A stretch of 64,000 bases of DNA. It comes from WHSW01 sp033856255. GTDB lineage: Bacteria; Actinomycetota; Thermoleophilia; Solirubrobacterales; 70-9. Made by a program: the position numbers and the translations under genes. A model generated the notes under the pieces. That model made no database searches and was not told the DNA's origin. It saw only the letters and a program-made list of their open reading frames with translations. The stretch covers positions 1 through 64,000 of the forward strand of contig JAWVFH010000046.1 in assembly GCA_033856255.1 (NCBI GenBank). Reading direction: 5' to 3'. Positions 41,149 to 49,654 of the stretch are shown here, in pieces (position 1 is the stretch's first letter; each line of letters begins with the position of its first letter).

Positions 41149-41225
41149 GTTCGTTAGCCCTCCTCGGCGAGACTGATTTCGGTCAGGGACCCCTATCCCG
41201 GGCGGCACCCTACCGACTGCCCCAG

Positions 41226-43421
41226 TCATCCACCGGGGCCGGCGGCGTCGGCCGACCAGGCGCCGCCGCCGACCGAGATCGTGATCTCACCGTCGACGTC
41301 GGTGCGCGCCACCGGCACGCCGGCGCGCTCGAGCGCCGCCAGGGTCGCGGGGGCGGGATGACCGTAGGGGTTGTGCTCGCCGACCGAGATCACGGCCAGC
41401 TCCGGCGCGGCCTCGGCGAGCAGCGCCGGCAGGCCGGCGTCCGCGCTGCCGTGGTGAGCGAGCTTGAGCACGTCGACGTCGCCGGGATGCACCGGCGCCA
41501 GCTCCGCCTCGGCGTCGCCGGTGAGCAGGATCCGGAACCGGTGCCAGCGGGCGAGCAGGACCAGCGAGAGCGCGTTTGGCGGCCCAGTGGCGACGCGCTC
41601 GCGCACGGCCCTGGGCGGCGGCCAGAGAACCCGCATGCGCAGATCCCCGGAGCGCAGCGCGAAGCCCGATCCGACCCGGGTCGTCTCGACGCCGGCCGCC
41701 CTGGCCGCGCCGATCGTTCGCGGGTCGGCGCGACAGAAGAGCAGGTGCCGAGCGCCGATCGCGCCGAGCACGTCCGGCGCGCCGCCACTGTGGTCGGCGT
41801 CGGCGTGGGTGACGAAGAGCGCCGCCAGCCCGTCGATCCCGCGGGCGTCGAGCTCGGCCGCGACCCCCGCCTCGGCGGGCCCCGCGTCGACGAGCACCGG
41901 CTCGCCGTCGGCTGGCTGGAGCAGGATCGCGTCGCCCTGGCCGACATCGAGGACGCTGACGCGGAGCCCGGGCCGAGGGTTGGCGCTCTCGGACGCCGGC
42001 GCCGGCAGCAGCGCCGCGGCGGCCGCCAGGCAGGCGGCGAGCCCGAGGGCGAGACGCCGACGGGCGCGCCGGGCGGGCACGGGCGAAAGCCCGCGGCGGC
42101 GTGCGGACCAGCGCAGCGTCAGGACCACCCCCCCGCCGAGCAGGGCGTAGGTCGCCGCGAGGGCGCCCGCGCCGGCAACGCCGATCTCGACCTGCGCCCA
42201 GCCGGGACGGGCGAACCAGGCCGCGACCTGGGCGATGTAGGCGGCCAGGAGCCCGGCGAGCCAGGTGATCGGCTCCACCGGCAGCCAGGGAAGCTGGCCG
42301 GCCGCCGCGGCGAGCATCCCCAGCCACATCACCGGCGCCTCGGCGACCACGGCGGCCAGGTTCGCCGGCAGCGAGACGACCGAGACGACCCCGAACTGGA
42401 GCGAGATCAGCGGCGCCGTGGCGAGCGTCGCCGAGATCGTCAGCGCCGCGGCCTCGGCGAGCGCCCGGCGCGGGGGCCGCGGGTCGGGGCCGGCGAGCAG
42501 GCGGGCGAGCGGGGCGCAGACGAGCAGGATCCCCACCACGGCGGCGAAGCTCAGCTGCCAGCCGACGTCGCCGGCGGCGCGCGGGTTGAGGCCGAGCGTG
42601 ACCGCGACGGCGAGCAGGAGGATGTACCAGCGCGAGCGCGGCCGTCCCGCGAGCGCGGCCGCCACCCCGGCGGCGCCCATCACCCCGGCCCGCTGGATCG
42701 ACGGGCCGGCCCCGGTGACGAGCACGTAGACGACGATCAGAGCGAGGATCGCAAGCAGCCGCGCACGGATCGGGGCGCCGGCCACCGAGAGCAGCGCCGC
42801 GGCCAGGATCGCCAGCAGGACGACGTTCTGGCCCGACACCGCCAGCAGGTGGGCGAGGCCCGAGCGCTTGAACTCGTCGACGGTGCCCGCGTCGATGCGG
42901 TCGTCCTGGCCGAGGACGAATCCGCGCAGCAGCGCCGCCGACGCCGGCGGGGTGCCGCTCGAGAGCGCCTCCTGGGCGCGGTCGCGAACCCGGTCCAGGA
43001 GGCCGAGCAGGCCGCCGCGCCGCGGCTCGCGAGGCTCGATCGCGCGAGCGGCGAGGATCCGGCGAACGCCGAGCCGGGCGAGGTAGTCGCGCTCGAAATC
43101 GGTCGGCTCGCGAATCGTCCCGGTCGCCTCGATCCCGGCGCCGACGTCGAGATCCGCGACCGGCTCCGGCGCCTCGACCAGCACCCGGCCGCCGGGGGTG
43201 TCGACCCGGACGCCGACCTCGCCGTCGACCCGGCGCGGGACGGCGGCGACGAAGCCGTTGACCGTGACCGTGCTGCCCGGCGCCAGGTCGAGCGCCCCGG
43301 CGTCGATCGCCGCGACCCGTAGGGAGCCGAAGCCGAGCCCGGCCGCGATCCCGGCGGCTGCGACGAGGACGAGCCAGCCGATGGCGGCGACCCGGTGCGG
43401 GGTGCGGGGCGCCGCCGGCAA
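41226..43421 (-). CDS. comEC: ComEC/Rec2 DNA-uptake channel protein
   Basis: The product combines the ComEC OB-like region (VTVNGFVAAVPRRVDGEVGVRV), the competence membrane domain (SGLAHLLAVSGQNVVLLAILAAALL, GAGPSIQRAGVMGAAG) and a C-terminal metallo-beta-lactamase-like domain (LDVGQGDAILLQ, THADADHSGG, LKLAHHGSADAG). It forms the inner-membrane channel for transforming DNA. The first ordinary start is TTG 43421, giving 731 residues. The frame stays open upstream to about 43676, and residues encoded by 43422-43553 form two further hydrophobic helices (ARFAALGGLAAGLCA, ALPIAAVAFIALLPA) as expected for ComEC, but no ATG, GTG or TTG precedes them. A CTG at 43553 is possible. Confidence 0.88.
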   Translation of the reverse strand: MPAAPRTPHRVAAIGWLVLVAAAGIAAGLGFGSLRVAAIDAGALDLAPGSTVTVNGFVAAVPRRVDGEVGVRVDTPGGRVLVEAPEPVADLDVGAGIEATGTIREPTDFERDYLARLGVRRILAARAIEPREPRRGGLLGLLDRVRDRAQEALSSGTPPASAALLRGFVLGQDDRIDAGTVDEFKRSGLAHLLAVSGQNVVLLAILAAALLSVAGAPIRARLLAILALIVVYVLVTGAGPSIQRAGVMGAAGVAAALAGRPRSRWYILLLAVAVTLGLNPRAAGDVGWQLSFAAVVGILLVCAPLARLLAGPDPRPPRRALAEAAALTISATLATAPLISLQFGVVSVVSLPANLAAVVAEAPVMWLGMLAAAAGQLPWLPVEPITWLAGLLAAYIAQVAAWFARPGWAQVEIGVAGAGALAATYALLGGGVVLTLRWSARRRGLSPVPARRARRRLALGLAACLAAAAALLPAPASESANPRPGLRVSVLDVGQGDAILLQPADGEPVLVDAGPAEAGVAAELDARGIDGLAALFVTHADADHSGGAPDVLGAIGARHLLFCRADPRTIGAARAAGVETTRVGSGFALRSGDLRMRVLWPPPRAVRERVATGPPNALSLVLLARWHRFRILLTGDAEAELAPVHPGDVDVLKLAHHGSADAGLPALLAEAAPELAVISVGEHNPYGHPAPATLAALERAGVPVARTDVDGEITISVGGGAWSADAAGPGG

Positions 43422-43564
43422 CAGGGCAATGAAGGCAACGGCCGCGATCGGCAGGGCGTCCGGCGCGCTGGGGTGCGCCGGCGACGCGCAAAGTCCGGCG
43501 GCGAGCCCGCCCAGAGCCGCAAAGCGGGCCGCAACCGCGAGCGACGGCGCCAGCCGGGGCTGCT

Positions 43565-43603
43565 GTGGTGGGTTTGTCTCGCTATCCGGAACAAACCCAC
43601 CAC
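43565..43603. repeat. Dispersed palindrome with GTGGTGGGTTTGT arms, copy 2
   Basis: GTGGTGGGTTTGT (43565-43577) and ACAAACCCACCAC (43591-43603) are perfect 13-bp arms around a 13-base loop. It lies between comEA and comEC, directly upstream of the start-less N-terminal part of comEC. Copy 1 is at 7100-7138. Confidence 0.85.
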
Positions 43604-43623
43604 GGGCACGGCGGTCCGTCGGG

Positions 43624-44202
43624 CTAGGGCTGGAGGCGGGCGCGCAGGGCCTCCATCGTCGCCGGGCCGATCCCGCTCATCTGGTCGAGCTCGTCGATCG
43701 AGGAGAGCCCGCCGTGCTGGTCGCGGTACTCGACGATGTCGGCCGCCGTCACGGGACCGATCCCCTCGATCGTGTCCAATTGCTCAACCGTTGCGGTCCC
43801 GAGGGAGATCGGCGCGTCCTCGCTCACGGCCCCCGTTACTGCTCCGTTCACCGCCTCGCTCGGCATCACCACCTGCTGGCCGTCGGCGAGCTTGGCCGCC
43901 AGGTTGATCGCGTCTGGGGAGGCGGCCGCGGTCGGCCCTCCGGCGCGCTCGACCGCGTCGGTGACGCGCGAGCCCGCGGCGAGCTCGTAGACGCCGGGTT
44001 TGCGGACCTCGCCTGCGACGTGGACGACGATTCCGCCGCCGCCGCGATCGAGCTCCACCGACGGGCGATCCGCCGCACCGGCGACGCCGCCGAACCCGGC
44101 CTCGGCGTTGTCGGCCGAGCGCAGCCAGCGGGCGCCGAGCAGCAGGAGCGCGACCGCGATCGCCCCGTAGACGAGTAGCTGGCTGCGGCTGAGCTCGGGC
44201 AT
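43624..44202 (-). CDS. comEA: ComEA DNA receptor protein
   Basis: The 192-residue protein has an N-terminal membrane anchor (LLVYGAIAVALLLLGARWL), an SLBB domain (VVHVAGEVRKPGVYELAAGS) and a C-terminal pair of helix-hairpin-helix motifs (LDTIEGIGPVTAADIVEYR, LDQMSGIGPATMEALRARL) that bind double-stranded DNA. It delivers DNA to ComEC, encoded next on the same strand after 200 bases. The pair implies natural competence or an ancestral remnant of it; pilus genes are not in the window. Confidence 0.94.
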   Translation of the reverse strand: MPELSRSQLLVYGAIAVALLLLGARWLRSADNAEAGFGGVAGAADRPSVELDRGGGGIVVHVAGEVRKPGVYELAAGSRVTDAVERAGGPTAAASPDAINLAAKLADGQQVVMPSEAVNGAVTGAVSEDAPISLGTATVEQLDTIEGIGPVTAADIVEYRDQHGGLSSIDELDQMSGIGPATMEALRARLQP

Positions 44203-44258
44203 GCGGCGATCGTCGGCGACCGCAGCTCACGGATGGGACGCGCAGGGTTGCGAGACCG

Positions 44259-44525
44259 CTACCGAATCCGAAAGCCCTCGATGCCCTCCGGCTCCTGCTC
44301 GAACAGCTCGACCCGCTCGACCTCCGCTCGCGGCGGCCCCTGGCGGCAGAGCTCGACCAGCGCGTCGACGTCCTCGGCCGCGCCCTCGAAGACGGCTTCC
44401 ACGGTGCCGTCGGGCCGGTTGGCGGCGCTCCCGGCCAGGCCCCGCTCGACGGCCTGGCGACGGATCGTGTCGCGGAAGAAGACGCCCTGGACGCGGCCGT
44501 GGACGATCACCTGGCGGCGGACCAC
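44259..44525 (-). CDS. acyP: Acylphosphatase
   Basis: The 88-residue protein carries the acylphosphatase signature: VHGRVQGVFFRDTIRRQA with the phosphate-binding Arg, and GSAANRPDGTVEAVFEG with the catalytic Asn. It hydrolyses carboxyl-phosphate bonds such as acetyl phosphate. GTG start at 44525, 10 bases after the cupin gene, so probably co-transcribed. Confidence 0.94.
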   Translation of the reverse strand: MVRRQVIVHGRVQGVFFRDTIRRQAVERGLAGSAANRPDGTVEAVFEGAAEDVDALVELCRQGPPRAEVERVELFEQEPEGIEGFRIR

Positions 44526-44535
44526 GGAACGGGCG

Positions 44536-44940
44536 CTACTGCTCGAAGTCCTCGTCGTCGTAGCCGGTCGCCTGGGTCGCCAGCCGGCGGCTGTAGAGCT
44601 CGTCGGCCGAGACCGCCGGCGACTGCACGGAGACGAGGGTGAGCGTCTCCTCCCCGTCGTTGGCGACCGCGTGATCGGTGGCGGGAGGGATCAGAACCAG
44701 GTCACCGGCCGCAAGCCGCTGGGTGTCGCCGGTCGCCGACATCGTCCCGGTGCCGCTGACGACGACGTAGACCTGCTCGGCCTCCTCGTGGGAGCGGAGC
44801 TCCTCCGAGACGCCGGACGGTACCTCGAGCCAGTTGACGGACAGGTGTCGCGAGCCGAGCTCGCCCGCGTCCATGAGGATGTGCGGGCGCAGCCCGTGGA
44901 CCTCGGTCACGGCCGCGTCGGAGAGGCGCCTGACGAGCAC
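44536..44940 (-). CDS. Cupin-domain protein
   Basis: The 134-residue single cupin has the metal-site pattern spread over SEELRSHEEAEQVYVVVSGTG (His and Glu ligands) and LIPPATDHAVANDGEE (last His). It could be an isomerase, dioxygenase or ligand sensor; the sequence does not say which. GTG start. It sits between leuS and acyP on the same strand. Confidence 0.85.
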   Translation of the reverse strand: MLVRRLSDAAVTEVHGLRPHILMDAGELGSRHLSVNWLEVPSGVSEELRSHEEAEQVYVVVSGTGTMSATGDTQRLAAGDLVLIPPATDHAVANDGEETLTLVSVQSPAVSADELYSRRLATQATGYDDEDFEQ

Positions 44941-44981
44941 GCGAGCTTTCTACCAGACGTACGCCGGGCGAGTGTTGCCAA

Positions 44982-47465
44982 TCACTTCACAACCAGGTTG
45001 ACGAGCTTGCCGGGAACGACGATCTCCTTCACGACCTCCGCCCCGTCGAGGTGGCGAGCGACGTTCTCGCTCGCCCGTGCCAGCGCCAGCAACTCCTCCT
45101 CCGAGGCGTCCGCCGAGGCGACGATCTGGTCGCGGCGCTTGCCGTTCACCTGCACGACGATCGTCACTTGGTCGCGGACCAGCAGCGCCGCATCGGGCTG
45201 GGGCCAGGGCTGCTCCCAGACCCGATCGCCGGTCAGGGCGTCGTACACCTCGCTGCCCAGATGGGGGGCGAAGGGGAAGATCAGCGACGCGGCGGTCGCG
45301 GTCGCGAAGCGCAGCGCCGCCTCCCCGCCCTCGTCTCCGTACAGGCGGTCCTTCAGCCGGTAGGCGTCGTTGACGAGCTCCATCACCGCCGAGATCGCGG
45401 TGTGGAACTGGAAGCCGTGCTCGATGTCATGGGTGACCTTGTCGATCGCCCAGTTCGCCTTCGTCAGCAGATCCTTCGCGGGGCCCGCTTCGGCGAGGGC
45501 GCCATCCGCGGCCCCGGTTTGCTCGCGAACCTCGTTCGACAGACGCCAGAGGCGGATCAGGAAGCGATGCACGCCCTCGACGCCGGCCGGGACCCAGTCA
45601 CCGCCCCGTTCCGGCGGCCCGAGGAAGCAGACATAGGCGCGCGCGGTGTCGGCGCCGTAGCGCTCGACGGCCTCGATCGCGCTCACCGTGTTGCCCTTCG
45701 ACGAGGACATCTTCGCCCCGTCGCGGGTGATCATCCCCTGGGTGAAGAGGCTGGCAAAGGGCTCCTGGGCCTCGAGCATCCCCATGTCGGCCATCGCCTT
45801 GACGAAGAAGCGCGCGTACATCAGGTGCAGGATCGCGTGCTCGACCCCGCCGATGTACTGGTCGACGGGCATCCAGTAGTCGGCGCGCTCGCGTTCGAAC
45901 GGCGCTTCCGTGTTGCGAGGGTCGAGGTAGCGGAGGAAGTACCAGGAGGAGTCGACGAAGGTGTCCATGGTGTCGGTCTCGCGGCGCGCCGGACCGCCGC
46001 AGGACGGGCACTCGGTGTTCACCCATTGCTCGGCCGCGGCCAGCGGGCTCTTGCCCTTCGGGGCGTAGTCCTCGACCTCGGGCAGCTCGACCGGCAGCCG
46101 GTCGTCGGGCACGGCGACCATCCCGCAGCTCTCGCAGTAAACGATCGGGATCGGGCAGCCCCAGTAGCGCTGGCGGGAGAGCAGCCAGTCGCGGAGGCGG
46201 TAGTTGACGGTCGGCCGGCCCTTTCCCTCCGATTCCAGCCGGCCGACGATCTGCGGATAGGCGGTGCGGTTGTCCTCGCCGTCGAAGTGACCGCTGTTGA
46301 CCAGCGGCCCATCGCCGATGTAGGGCTCGACCTGAATGTCCTCGCCCCCGGAGACCACCTCGCGAATCTCGAGCCCGAAGGCGCGCGCGAACGCATGGTC
46401 TCGCCCGTCGTGCGCCGGGACCGCCATCAGGGCGCCGGTGCCGTACTCCATCAGCACGTAGTCGGAGACGAAGATCGGGATCTGCTCGCCGTTGACCGGA
46501 TTGGTGACCGTGCGCCCGAGCGGCACGCCGGTCTTCGCCCGCGCGTCGTCGCCGCGTTCGGAGACGGGCTCGCGGATCGCAGCGTCGACGTAGGCGCGGA
46601 CCTCCTCCTCGTGCCCGGTCCCGGCGGCGAGTCGCTCGACCTCGGGGTGCTCGGGCGCGAGGACGAAGAAGGTGGCACCGAAGAGCGTGTCCGGGCGGGT
46701 GGTGAAGACGGGGAAGTCGATCCCCAGTTCCTCGCAGCGGAAGGTCACCTCGGCCCCCTCCGAGCGGCCGATCCAGTTGCGCTGCATCGTGATCACGTGC
46801 TCGGGCCACGACTCGAGTAGGTCGAAGTCGGCCAGCAGGCGATCGGCGTAGTCGGTGATCTTGAAGAACCACTGCTCCAGCTGACGCGACTCGACCAGGG
46901 AGCCGCAGCGCTCGCAGTGGCCGTCGATCACCTGCTCGTTGGCGAGCACGGTCTGGTCGACCGGGCACCACTGCACCGGCGCTTCGGCCCGGTAGGCGAG
47001 CCCGCGCTCGAACAGGCGCAGGAAGATCCATTGGGTCCAGCGGTAGTACGCGGGGTCGTGGCTCGAGATTTCGCGCGACCAGTCGATCGACACGCCCCAG
47101 GCGCGAAACTGCTTGCTGTAGGACGCGATGGAGGCCTCGACCGCCTTCGCGGGCGGTTCGCCCGTCTTGATCGCGTTGTTCTCGGCTGGCAGGCCGAAGG
47201 CGTCGTAGCCCATCGGATGGATCACCTGGTAGCCGTTGCGGCGGCGGAAGTGGGCGATCGCGTCGCCGAGCGAGTAGTTCTTCAGGTGGCCGACATGGGG
47301 CTCGCCGGACGGGTAGGGCAGCATCTCGAGCACGTAGCACTTCGGCTTCGAGTCGTCGAAACCGGGCTCACCGGGGTTCGGGACCTCCCAGGTGCGCTCG
47401 TCGGCCCAGATCTTCTGCCAGCGACGCTCGATCGCATGTGGCTCGTAGCGGACGGGGTCTTCCAT
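44982..47465 (-). CDS. leuS: Leucyl-tRNA synthetase
   Basis: The 827-residue class Ia synthetase charges tRNA-Leu. PYPSGEPHVGHLKNYSLGD is the HIGH region and KMSSSKGN the KMSKS loop. The CP1 editing domain (about residues 220-400) includes TTRPDTLFGATFFVLAPEHP and GTGALMAVPAHDGRD. A zinc-type CERCGS segment and the anticodon-binding C-terminus are present. No T-box precedes it; a TAAGAT box 7 bases before the ATG suggests a leaderless message. Confidence 0.97.
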   Translation of the reverse strand: MEDPVRYEPHAIERRWQKIWADERTWEVPNPGEPGFDDSKPKCYVLEMLPYPSGEPHVGHLKNYSLGDAIAHFRRRNGYQVIHPMGYDAFGLPAENNAIKTGEPPAKAVEASIASYSKQFRAWGVSIDWSREISSHDPAYYRWTQWIFLRLFERGLAYRAEAPVQWCPVDQTVLANEQVIDGHCERCGSLVESRQLEQWFFKITDYADRLLADFDLLESWPEHVITMQRNWIGRSEGAEVTFRCEELGIDFPVFTTRPDTLFGATFFVLAPEHPEVERLAAGTGHEEEVRAYVDAAIREPVSERGDDARAKTGVPLGRTVTNPVNGEQIPIFVSDYVLMEYGTGALMAVPAHDGRDHAFARAFGLEIREVVSGGEDIQVEPYIGDGPLVNSGHFDGEDNRTAYPQIVGRLESEGKGRPTVNYRLRDWLLSRQRYWGCPIPIVYCESCGMVAVPDDRLPVELPEVEDYAPKGKSPLAAAEQWVNTECPSCGGPARRETDTMDTFVDSSWYFLRYLDPRNTEAPFERERADYWMPVDQYIGGVEHAILHLMYARFFVKAMADMGMLEAQEPFASLFTQGMITRDGAKMSSSKGNTVSAIEAVERYGADTARAYVCFLGPPERGGDWVPAGVEGVHRFLIRLWRLSNEVREQTGAADGALAEAGPAKDLLTKANWAIDKVTHDIEHGFQFHTAISAVMELVNDAYRLKDRLYGDEGGEAALRFATATAASLIFPFAPHLGSEVYDALTGDRVWEQPWPQPDAALLVRDQVTIVVQVNGKRRDQIVASADASEEELLALARASENVARHLDGAEVVKEIVVPGKLVNLVVK

Positions 47466-47472
47466 GGCGTCG

Positions 47473-47478
47473 ATCTTA
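47473..47478 (-). promoter_or_regulatory. Leaderless -10 box of leuS
   Basis: TAAGAT on the minus strand, 7 bases before the ATG at 47465. Confidence 0.45.
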
Positions 47479-47490
47479 CGAGTGCGGGCC

Positions 47491-47496
47491 TAGACT
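47491..47496 (+). promoter_or_regulatory. -10 box of small conserved gene
   Basis: TAGACT, identical to the box before malic enzyme, 26 bases before the ATG at 47523, leaving room for the GAGGAGG ribosome binding site. It is divergent from the leuS promoter. Confidence 0.35.
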
Positions 47497-47522
47497 GGGC
47501 TGAAGACGACGAGGAGGTTGCG

Positions 47523-47747
47523 ATGGGCAAGCTGATCAGACTCGACGGCAGCGGCCACACGACGCTGGCGCAGTGGCCGGCGGGCGGCGACGGCAAATCC
47601 GAGGCGGCGATCGCGGCCTTCCGGGCCGAGCTCGACCGCGGCATGGTCGCCTCGGTCAGCTACGACGACGGCACCGCCGAGGTCGTCCGCGAGCTGCCGC
47701 TGGACGCCGACCTGGTGGTCCTGCGGCGCCCGATCGCCGGCGGCTAG
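47523..47747 (+). CDS. Small conserved protein, 74 residues
   Basis: The protein reads MGKLIRLDGSGHTTLAQW, an alpha-helical middle (AIAAFRAELDRGMVASVSY) and the tail VRELPLDADLVVLRRPIAGG. GAGGAGG lies 5 bases before the ATG. It is soluble and has no cysteines. I do not recognise a named family; the regular strand-helix-strand pattern suggests a small alpha/beta domain. It is followed 4 bases later by a membrane protein gene, so the two are likely co-expressed. Confidence 0.65.
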   Translation: MGKLIRLDGSGHTTLAQWPAGGDGKSEAAIAAFRAELDRGMVASVSYDDGTAEVVRELPLDADLVVLRRPIAGG

Positions 47748-47751
47748 CCGG

Positions 47752-48450
47752 GTGACGACCGGGCAGATCCCAGGGCTCGCCGAGGCGGCGGGCGGCGGGC
47801 TCGGGGAGGCCGCCCGGCTCTCCTGGCGCGAGGACGCCAGCGAGCGCACGCTGCGCCGTGACGGGCGCGTGTGGACGGCGTGGACAGCCTGGATCGCCAC
47901 GATCTTCGTGCTACCCGGCGCGCTGCTGGTCGCGATCGAGCCGCTCACCCTCCCGGTAGCGGCGATCTGCTTCGCCCACGCCTGGTTCGTGCCCTGGATC
48001 CAGGCCCGGCGCGGAGCGCGTCAGGTCGTACCGCTGGGCAGCGAGCGCGGCGCCGCTCGCCGCGAGGGCGCCGATCCCGGCGCGGAGGGCGTGGCGCTGG
48101 GGTTGCTCGGGGATCTGGTGGGCCACGCCGAGCGCGACCTGCTTCGCGACACCGGGCTGGCGCTGCAGCGCGGAGAGCTCGGCGCCTGGCTGGTCGGAGA
48201 GCAGGGCGCGTTCCTGGTCCGCTCGCGTGGACGGCGGGTCGACTGCTGGTGCGTCCGCGTGAGCGAGAACGCCGGCCTGCCGGCGGGCGACCGCGTCGCC
48301 CACCTGCTGCTGGCGCTGCGCGAGGACGAGCTCGGCTTCGCCAAGGTCGCCAACCTCGGTTTCTCGGGAGCGCGGTGGCGGGTGCGTCGCCAGCTGCCGG
48401 AGCGCTCGCGGCCCGCGCTGGACGTGGCGCGGCGAGTGGCTCGCAGCTAG
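47752..48450 (+). CDS. Hypothetical membrane protein
   Basis: The 232-residue product starts at GTG just after the preceding stop. Two adjacent hydrophobic helices lie at about residues 44-82 (AWIATIFVLPGALLVAI, LPVAAICFAHAWFVPWI). A cytoplasmic or exported domain of about 140 residues follows (GLLGDLVGHAERDLLRDTGLAL, LGAWLVGEQGAFLVR, RVDCWCVRVSE). No known domain is evident. Its stop shares CTAG with the stop of the convergent reductase gene. Confidence 0.65.
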   Translation: MTTGQIPGLAEAAGGGLGEAARLSWREDASERTLRRDGRVWTAWTAWIATIFVLPGALLVAIEPLTLPVAAICFAHAWFVPWIQARRGARQVVPLGSERGAARREGADPGAEGVALGLLGDLVGHAERDLLRDTGLALQRGELGAWLVGEQGAFLVRSRGRRVDCWCVRVSENAGLPAGDRVAHLLLALREDELGFAKVANLGFSGARWRVRRQLPERSRPALDVARRVARS

Positions 48451-49010
48451 GCGGCGACCGCGAGCTCGCGGCCGGTCGCGATCTCGGTGGCCAGCGCCGC
48501 GAGCACCTCGAGCATGCGGTCGTCGTGATCGCCGGAGATCAGGGCGCCGCCGTCGTCGAAGGCCTCGTGCGCCTTGCTCAGAGGCAGGTCGAGGTCGACG
48601 ACGCGAGCGCCGGTCGAGGCGAGGACCTTGCGCAGCTCGGCCTGAGCCCAGACGGCGCCGAAGCTGCCGGTGGTGGCGCCGATCACCGCCGCCGGCTTGC
48701 CCTGCAGGGGCGTGGTCGCCCGCGGCCGCGAGGCCCAGTCGATCGCGTTCTTGAGCACGCCGGGGATCGAGGAGTTGTACTCCGGGGTCGCGAGCAGGAC
48801 GCCGTCGGCCTCGGCGATCGCCCGGCGCAGCTCGGCGACGGGCCCCGGCGGCGTCGCCGTGTCGTCGTCCTCGTCGTAGGGAGGGATCGACTTGAGCCCG
48901 TCCCAGACCTCGATCTCGATCCCGTCGGGCGCCCGCTCCGCCGCGTGGCGGAGCAGGCGCGCGTTGTGGGAATCGCGGCGGACGCTGCCCGGTATGGCGA
49001 GGATCCGCAT
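48447..49010 (-). CDS. NADPH-dependent FMN reductase (quinone reductase-like)
   Basis: The 187-residue flavodoxin-like protein has the family landmarks ILAIPGSVRRDSHNARLLRH (phosphate loop for FMN), ATPEYNSSIPGVLKNAIDWASR and VIGATTGSFGAVWAQAELR. Such enzymes reduce quinones, azo compounds or chromate with NADPH. ATG 49010 is used for the conserved MRILAIPGS start. It follows the YceI gene by 5 bases and is thus under the MarR-controlled promoter upstream. Confidence 0.93.
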   Translation of the reverse strand: MRILAIPGSVRRDSHNARLLRHAAERAPDGIEIEVWDGLKSIPPYDEDDDTATPPGPVAELRRAIAEADGVLLATPEYNSSIPGVLKNAIDWASRPRATTPLQGKPAAVIGATTGSFGAVWAQAELRKVLASTGARVVDLDLPLSKAHEAFDDGGALISGDHDDRMLEVLAALATEIATGRELAVAA

Positions 49011-49015
49011 CGCGA

Positions 49016-49561
49016 TCAGCCCTTGTTGAGCTCGAGCTCGACGATCAGGCGGATGTCGTTGGCGAGCGCCTGCTCGCCGCCCGGGAGCTCCATCTGCCAC
49101 ACCATGCCGAACGCGGTGCGGTCGATGGTCGCCTCGAGCGAGAGCGAGAGCTTCTCGAAGCCCTCACCGAACGAAACCGGTCCGCGGAGGCGTCCCTTGG
49201 CCTCGACGGGGAGCGTGACGCCCGCCATCGAGAGCTCACCGGCGACGGTCAGGTCGTCGGCCGGTCCGCTGATCTCGGTCGACCGGAAGGTGACCTCCGG
49301 GTTGCGCTCGACGTCGAAGAAGTCCGGCGACAGCAGGTGCGGTCGCAGGTTCTCGTCGTCGATCGTGACGCTCTCTACCGCGACTCGGCCCTCGAGCACG
49401 ACGCCGTCCTCGTTCGAGACGAGGCTCGCGTCGATCGGCTCGAAGCCGCCGCGGAACACGGAGAGCCCGCCGTGCTCGACCTCGTAGGTGGCGCTGGAAT
49501 GCGTGTTGTCAATCGCCCAGGTGCCGGTCGGGACGATCTGCTGGTCTGTCGCTGTGGTCAT
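49016..49561 (-). CDS. YceI-family lipocalin-like protein
   Basis: The 181-residue protein has the YceI pattern: GTWAIDNTHSSATYEVEHGGLSVFRGGF, LLSPDFFDVERNPEVTFRS, and the C-terminal IDRTAFGMVWQMELPGGEQALANDIRLIVELEL. The fold is a lipocalin-like barrel that binds isoprenoid or quinone tails. No signal peptide is present, so a cytoplasmic role is likely. AAGGAG lies 6 bases before ATG 49561. It pairs with the FMN reductase gene, fitting quinone handling. Confidence 0.93.
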   Translation of the reverse strand: MTTATDQQIVPTGTWAIDNTHSSATYEVEHGGLSVFRGGFEPIDASLVSNEDGVVLEGRVAVESVTIDDENLRPHLLSPDFFDVERNPEVTFRSTEISGPADDLTVAGELSMAGVTLPVEAKGRLRGPVSFGEGFEKLSLSLEATIDRTAFGMVWQMELPGGEQALANDIRLIVELELNKG

Positions 49562-49582
49562 GGAAGTCTCCTTAGATGTCGT

Positions 49583-49604
49583 TACAACTGTTGTACTAAC
49601 AACA
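49583..49604. promoter_or_regulatory. Overlapping palindromes, likely MarR operator
   Basis: TACAACTGTTGTA (49583-49595) is a perfect palindrome, and TGTTGTACTAACAACA (49589-49604) has perfect 6-bp arms. Together they lie immediately downstream of the yceI -10 box, over the transcription start. The region is strikingly AT-rich for this genome. Binding by the divergent MarR protein is inferred. Confidence 0.65.
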
Positions 49605-49632
49605 ATCATACAGGAAACGATTGCAATGTCAA
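49605..49632 (-). promoter_or_regulatory. Consensus promoter of yceI operon
   Basis: On the minus strand TTGACA (49627-49632), a 16-base spacer and TATGAT (49605-49610). This is the best -35/-10 match in the window. It overlaps the divergent MarR promoter. Confidence 0.75.
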
Positions 49633-49648
49633 CTACCTCCGGTACAAT
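49621..49648 (+). promoter_or_regulatory. Promoter of MarR gene
   Basis: TTGCAA (49621-49626), 16 bases, TACAAT (49643-49648), 6 bases before the ATG at 49655. The message is probably leaderless. It overlaps the yceI promoter face to face. Confidence 0.65.
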
Positions 49649-49654
49649 CAGGCC

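Noticed and set aside
41034..43322. A 762-codon plus-strand frame opposite comEC
   Set aside because: Its product is Arg/Gly/Asp-rich with no domain, while the minus strand encodes ComEC with clear motifs.
47466..47522. T-box riboswitch before leuS
   Set aside because: The gap to the divergent gene is only 57 bases and holds promoters for both; there is no room for a T-box.
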